The position numbers and the translations under genes were made by a program. Shown here piece after piece: positions 61,322-64,000 of a stretch of 64,000 nt of DNA (the stretch's first letter is position 1; each line of letters opens with the position of its first letter). The notes under the pieces were generated by a model. The model saw only the letters and a list, made by a program, of their open reading frames with translations. It was not told the origin of the DNA and did no database searches. The DNA comes from Alteromonas aestuariivivens (GTDB taxonomy: Bacteria > Pseudomonadota > Gammaproteobacteria > Enterobacterales > Alteromonadaceae), in contig NZ_QRHA01000001.1 of assembly GCF_003367475.1 (NCBI RefSeq), forward strand, positions 310,001 to 374,000. The letters run 5' to 3'.

Positions 61322-63571
61322 TTACGCCGCATGTTGCTGGGTTTCCTTAGCTGATTTTGTATCAGATGCAGGAATCAATTCCATGTCGAAGGTAAACTCA
61401 TCAACCCGCACGGCAAGTTTACGTTTTTCATTGTAATCGTGCAGTAAAGCGGCTTCCTCATTGGTGATAGTACCTTTCTCAGTCAGCTTGTTAAGGGCAT
61501 TTTCCAATGACAGGAAAGGCACCACAGGCTCTTGACGCAGGGCTTTTTGAACTTTGGCCAACAGATGTGCAACCGCATGTTTGGCTTTGAAGGCCTGCTC
61601 ATTGATGTGGTTACCATCACCTTCAATCGGGCGAACCAGATGAGTCAGCTGCGCTTTAACGCTGTTGTCCTGCATGGATGCCAGTGACAGTTCACGCACC
61701 AAATCGTCGCTGATGCTGCTGACACTGTTGGTGTAGGTATTGGTTAATACCCGCATCAGACCGCGAGTGGCTGCGTTCGGGAAGTTGTTGATGAAATCTA
61801 CCAGCGCCTGTTCAGCTTGTTGCAAAGACCACTGCATGGCGTAATCAAAATACGGTTTAGCCAACTTGCGATCCTCGATACGCTGCTCATAGAAGCGCAC
61901 AGCGGCCATGGCACCGTAGAGGTAGCTCATGACGTCGCCCAGACGTGCTGACAGTAACTCCGCTTTTTTCAGGTCACCGCCCAGTACTGCCAGAGACAGA
62001 TCAGCCAGCGGTGCCAGCTTTGCTGATAACGCGTTGATGCGCTTTTCGTATTTGCGGACTTCCGGCATGCTGGATTCGCAGCCACGTACAAATGGCAGAT
62101 AGCTCTTAGCCAGGCTGCGCAGGGAATTTTTCACGCTGAAGGTAACGGTTTTGCGCAAGACTGTATTGAATTCAGCATCGGCACTGGGCTCGTTGCTGTG
62201 GATCAGGTCCACCATTTCCTTCAAATACGGATGGCAGCGCATGGCACCCTGACCGAAAATCATCAGGTTACGGGTGAGAATGTTGGCACCTTCAACCGTG
62301 ATCGCGATAGGCAGTGCACTGTAGCCACCCGCAAGGGTATTCTGGGGGCCGCGCTGAATGGCTTTACCAGCCTGAATGTCCATCGCAGAATTCATCACGT
62401 CACGACCCAGCTCGGTCATGTGATATTTTGCAATTGCCGTTACAACGGAAGGTTTCAGGCCCAGCCCAAGACCTTCAGTGGTCAGAACCCGCATGGCTTC
62501 CAGCAGGAAAGTTTTGCCGGCGATGTCCGCAAGTTTGCCCTGGATCCCTTCAAAGCGACCAATAGGTAGGCCAAATTGTTCACGCACGAAAGAGTATTCG
62601 GCCGCACCTTTGAGTGCAGACTGCGCTGTCGCAACGCCCATCGCGGGCAATGAGATACCCCGGCCAGCGCCCAGGCAGCTAACCAGCATTTGCCAGCCAC
62701 GGCCGATGTTCTTCTGGCCACCAATGATGAAATCCATCGGAATGAACACGTCTTTACCTCGGGTTGTACCGTTGTAGAAACGTTGTCCCATTGGGTCGTG
62801 GCGGTTGCCCAGTTCCACACCAGGGTGTGATTTTGGTAGCAGGGCACAGGTAATTCCCAGCTCCAGCTTGTCACCCAACAGATGCTCGGGGTCAAAGACT
62901 TTAAATGCCAGACCCAGCACAGTTGCGATCGGTGCCAGGGTGATGTAGCGCTTGTCCCAGCTCACAGAAAGCCCAATGACTTCTTCGCCGTTCCATTCGC
63001 CCTTGGTAACAATTGCAGCATCCGGAATGCCTCCGGCATCAGAGCCTGCTTCGGGGCTGGTTAGCGCGAAGCATGGAATGTCCTGACCAACGGCCAGACG
63101 TGGCAGCCAGTAATTCTGTTGTTCCTGGGTTCCGTAATGCATCAGCAGTTCGCCCGGGCCCAGTGAGTTCGGTACCATCACAGTCACTGCCAGGGCACCG
63201 CTTTTGGCGGCGATGGTGGCAACAATGGTGGAGTTGGCGTACGGGCTGAATTCAAGACCGCCGAATTTCTTCGGAATGATCATCGAGAAGAAACGGTTTT
63301 TACCCAGAAAATCGAGAATTTCCTGAGGGATGTGCTTGCCGTTGCCAAGTTCAAAATCGTCAATCATGGCAAGCAGTTCGGTTACAGGGCCATTCAGGAA
63401 CGCCTGTTCATCGGCGCTGAGTTTGGCCTGCGGGACATTACGCAGTGCCTGCATATCAGGTTTGCCCTGATAGATGGAAGATTCAATCCAAATATCTCCT
63501 GCGTCCAGAGCTTCTTGCTCGGTAATCGAAATAGGAGGAAGGACTTTTTTTAAACTTGTTCTGATACTCAT
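61322..63571 (-). CDS. fadE: acyl-CoA dehydrogenase, FadE type
   Basis: A 749-residue FAD enzyme that introduces the alpha-beta double bond in acyl-CoAs, first step of beta-oxidation. The N-terminal and middle ACAD domains include the flavin/substrate stretch CFALTSPEAGSDAGGIPDAA (about 170-189). The catalytic core follows from FIIGGQKNIGRGWQMLVSCL to the C-terminal DUF1974-like helical region. E. coli FadE has 814 residues and this one lacks its membrane-like N-terminal helices. The gene is monocistronic, ended by a good terminator. Upstream a 213-base region precedes an intact repeat element. A paralogous medium-chain dehydrogenase is a less likely reading. Confidence 0.9.
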   Translation of the reverse strand: MSIRTSLKKVLPPISITEQEALDAGDIWIESSIYQGKPDMQALRNVPQAKLSADEQAFLNGPVTELLAMIDDFELGNGKHIPQEILDFLGKNRFFSMIIPKKFGGLEFSPYANSTIVATIAAKSGALAVTVMVPNSLGPGELLMHYGTQEQQNYWLPRLAVGQDIPCFALTSPEAGSDAGGIPDAAIVTKGEWNGEEVIGLSVSWDKRYITLAPIATVLGLAFKVFDPEHLLGDKLELGITCALLPKSHPGVELGNRHDPMGQRFYNGTTRGKDVFIPMDFIIGGQKNIGRGWQMLVSCLGAGRGISLPAMGVATAQSALKGAAEYSFVREQFGLPIGRFEGIQGKLADIAGKTFLLEAMRVLTTEGLGLGLKPSVVTAIAKYHMTELGRDVMNSAMDIQAGKAIQRGPQNTLAGGYSALPIAITVEGANILTRNLMIFGQGAMRCHPYLKEMVDLIHSNEPSADAEFNTVLRKTVTFSVKNSLRSLAKSYLPFVRGCESSMPEVRKYEKRINALSAKLAPLADLSLAVLGGDLKKAELLSARLGDVMSYLYGAMAAVRFYEQRIEDRKLAKPYFDYAMQWSLQQAEQALVDFINNFPNAATRGLMRVLTNTYTNSVSSISDDLVRELSLASMQDNSVKAQLTHLVRPIEGDGNHINEQAFKAKHAVAHLLAKVQKALRQEPVVPFLSLENALNKLTEKGTITNEEAALLHDYNEKRKLAVRVDEFTFDMELIPASDTKSAKETQQHAA

Positions 63572-63787
63572 TGTAAACTCATCCGCTCATCTGACCAGTT
63601 GTGTGAAGTGATACTACGATGACTTTAAAAAAAGATCAAATATTCCGTTACAAAGTCGTTAAAACGTGGGGCGAATGCGTCTAGCATGAAGCGAGCCCTG
63701 AGCCGGAGACCTTTTTGTTTGACGTAAGATCAGGAGGATTTTCGTTTGGGCTACTTATACTTATGAATGATAAACGGATACACTCTA
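63572..63787. other. promoter region of the acyl-CoA dehydrogenase gene
   Basis: Non-coding, with AT-rich parts near 63620-63660 (GACTTTAAAAAAAGATCAAA) from which the minus-strand gene is probably transcribed. I see no clear operator. The intact repeat element starts immediately after it. Confidence 0.5.
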
Positions 63788-63968
63788 GGGCCTGTTGATC
63801 TTTGCTGTTCGAAATTTGTTCTCTCTGAGTGTTTTCAGGGCAAGGCGAGAGTCATGAAGCTTAGTCAGCTAAGTAAATGACGAACAACGCAGCCATGGAA
63901 GCACTCAGAGTGAACCCGAAATGCACGACAATTTGTTGCAAAATTGAACACTAAAGATCAACAGGCCC
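63788..63968. repeat. 181-bp MITE-like element with perfect terminal inverted repeats
   Basis: The 16-bp ends GGGCCTGTTGATCTTT (63788-63803) and AAAGATCAACAGGCCC (63953-63968) are perfect inverted repeats. Each end is flanked by TA (63786-63787 and 63969-63970), as for a TA target duplication. The interior is a further imperfect palindrome around the shared word CTCTGAGTG. No open frame fills it. Size, ends and TA flanks suit a non-autonomous element mobilised by an IS630 or IS427-type transposase, but no transposase is in the window. A truncated copy lies at 17056-17135. Confidence 0.85.
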
Positions 63969-64000
63969 TAGACGTTAGTTAATTGAGCAATAAGGCAGAG

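Noticed and set aside
1-64000. CRISPR array, tRNA or rRNA genes, prophage, toxin-antitoxin or restriction systems
   Set aside because: I looked for regularly spaced repeats, tRNA-like cloverleaf ends, rRNA segments and typical phage or defence genes and found none I can support.

Overview
The window looks like chromosomal DNA of a marine, copiotrophic gammaproteobacterium, most likely of the Alteromonadaceae (Alteromonas/Aestuariibacter type). I infer this from gene content: a long TonB-dependent receptor beside sulfatase and unsaturated-uronyl hydrolases, a PEP-CTERM protein, a FadE-type acyl-CoA dehydrogenase, a YbiT-type ABC-F protein and a tdk gene. The taxon was not tested by any search. 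I saw no rRNA, tRNA, CRISPR array, complete insertion sequence or prophage.

Layout. (1) 1-1121: the start of a GFA/CENP-V-fold protein and an adenine/adenosine deaminase. (2) 1339-10674: a copper/silver efflux operon, made of a Met/His/Cys-rich secreted protein, CusC, CusB (heavy-metal-binding N-terminus, two CusF-like C-terminal domains), a CusA pump fused to a PepSY membrane domain, and a PepSY membrane-anchored 2Fe-2S flavin reductase. The last two share a homologous PepSY module and may couple metal redox chemistry to efflux. (3) 10793-16594: a choline-to-betaine operon, betI-betB-betA, a short divergent BCCT transporter and a TorF-like porin, with a BetI-type operator in front. (4) 16595-17205: a gap holding one decayed end of a repeat whose intact copy lies at 63788-63968.

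(5) 17206-26956: a divergently arranged acid-sugar locus around a GntR/FCD regulator. On the minus strand are a four-carbon acid-sugar kinase (OtnK/DUF1537), an OtnC-type decarboxylase and a small ABM-fold protein. On the plus strand are an isopropylmalate-dehydrogenase-like enzyme, a complete tripartite tricarboxylate transporter (TctC-TctB-TctA), a Gfo/Idh/MocA dehydrogenase and an SMP-30-type lactonase. This set does not match the L-threonate, D-threonate or D-erythronate pathways I know and is the best candidate for an undescribed catabolic route. (6) 27027-40529: a carbohydrate utilisation locus for a sulfated uronic-acid polysaccharide, with a sulfatase lipoprotein carrying a non-canonical maturation motif, two GH105/GH88-type unsaturated uronyl hydrolases, a TonB-dependent receptor, a GH2 enzyme, mannonate dehydratase UxuA and two FadR-type GntR regulators. 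Several palindromes and a shared promoter-proximal motif suggest a local regulatory network. No polysaccharide lyase is in the window.

(7) 40547-63571: mostly housekeeping and cell-envelope genes. They are a solute-binding protein, an M20 peptidase, YbiT, two membrane proteins, a beta-CASP nuclease, a Na/Pi cotransporter with an apparent frameshift, a PEP-CTERM protein behind a sigma-54 promoter, a lipase, an AsmA-like protein, a solitary beta-barrel protein, an S10 peptidase, an esterase, a class C beta-lactamase-like protein, thymidine kinase, a GGDEF-EAL protein and a FadE-type acyl-CoA dehydrogenase. (8) 63788-63968: an intact 181-bp MITE-like element with 16-bp perfect terminal inverted repeats flanked by TA.
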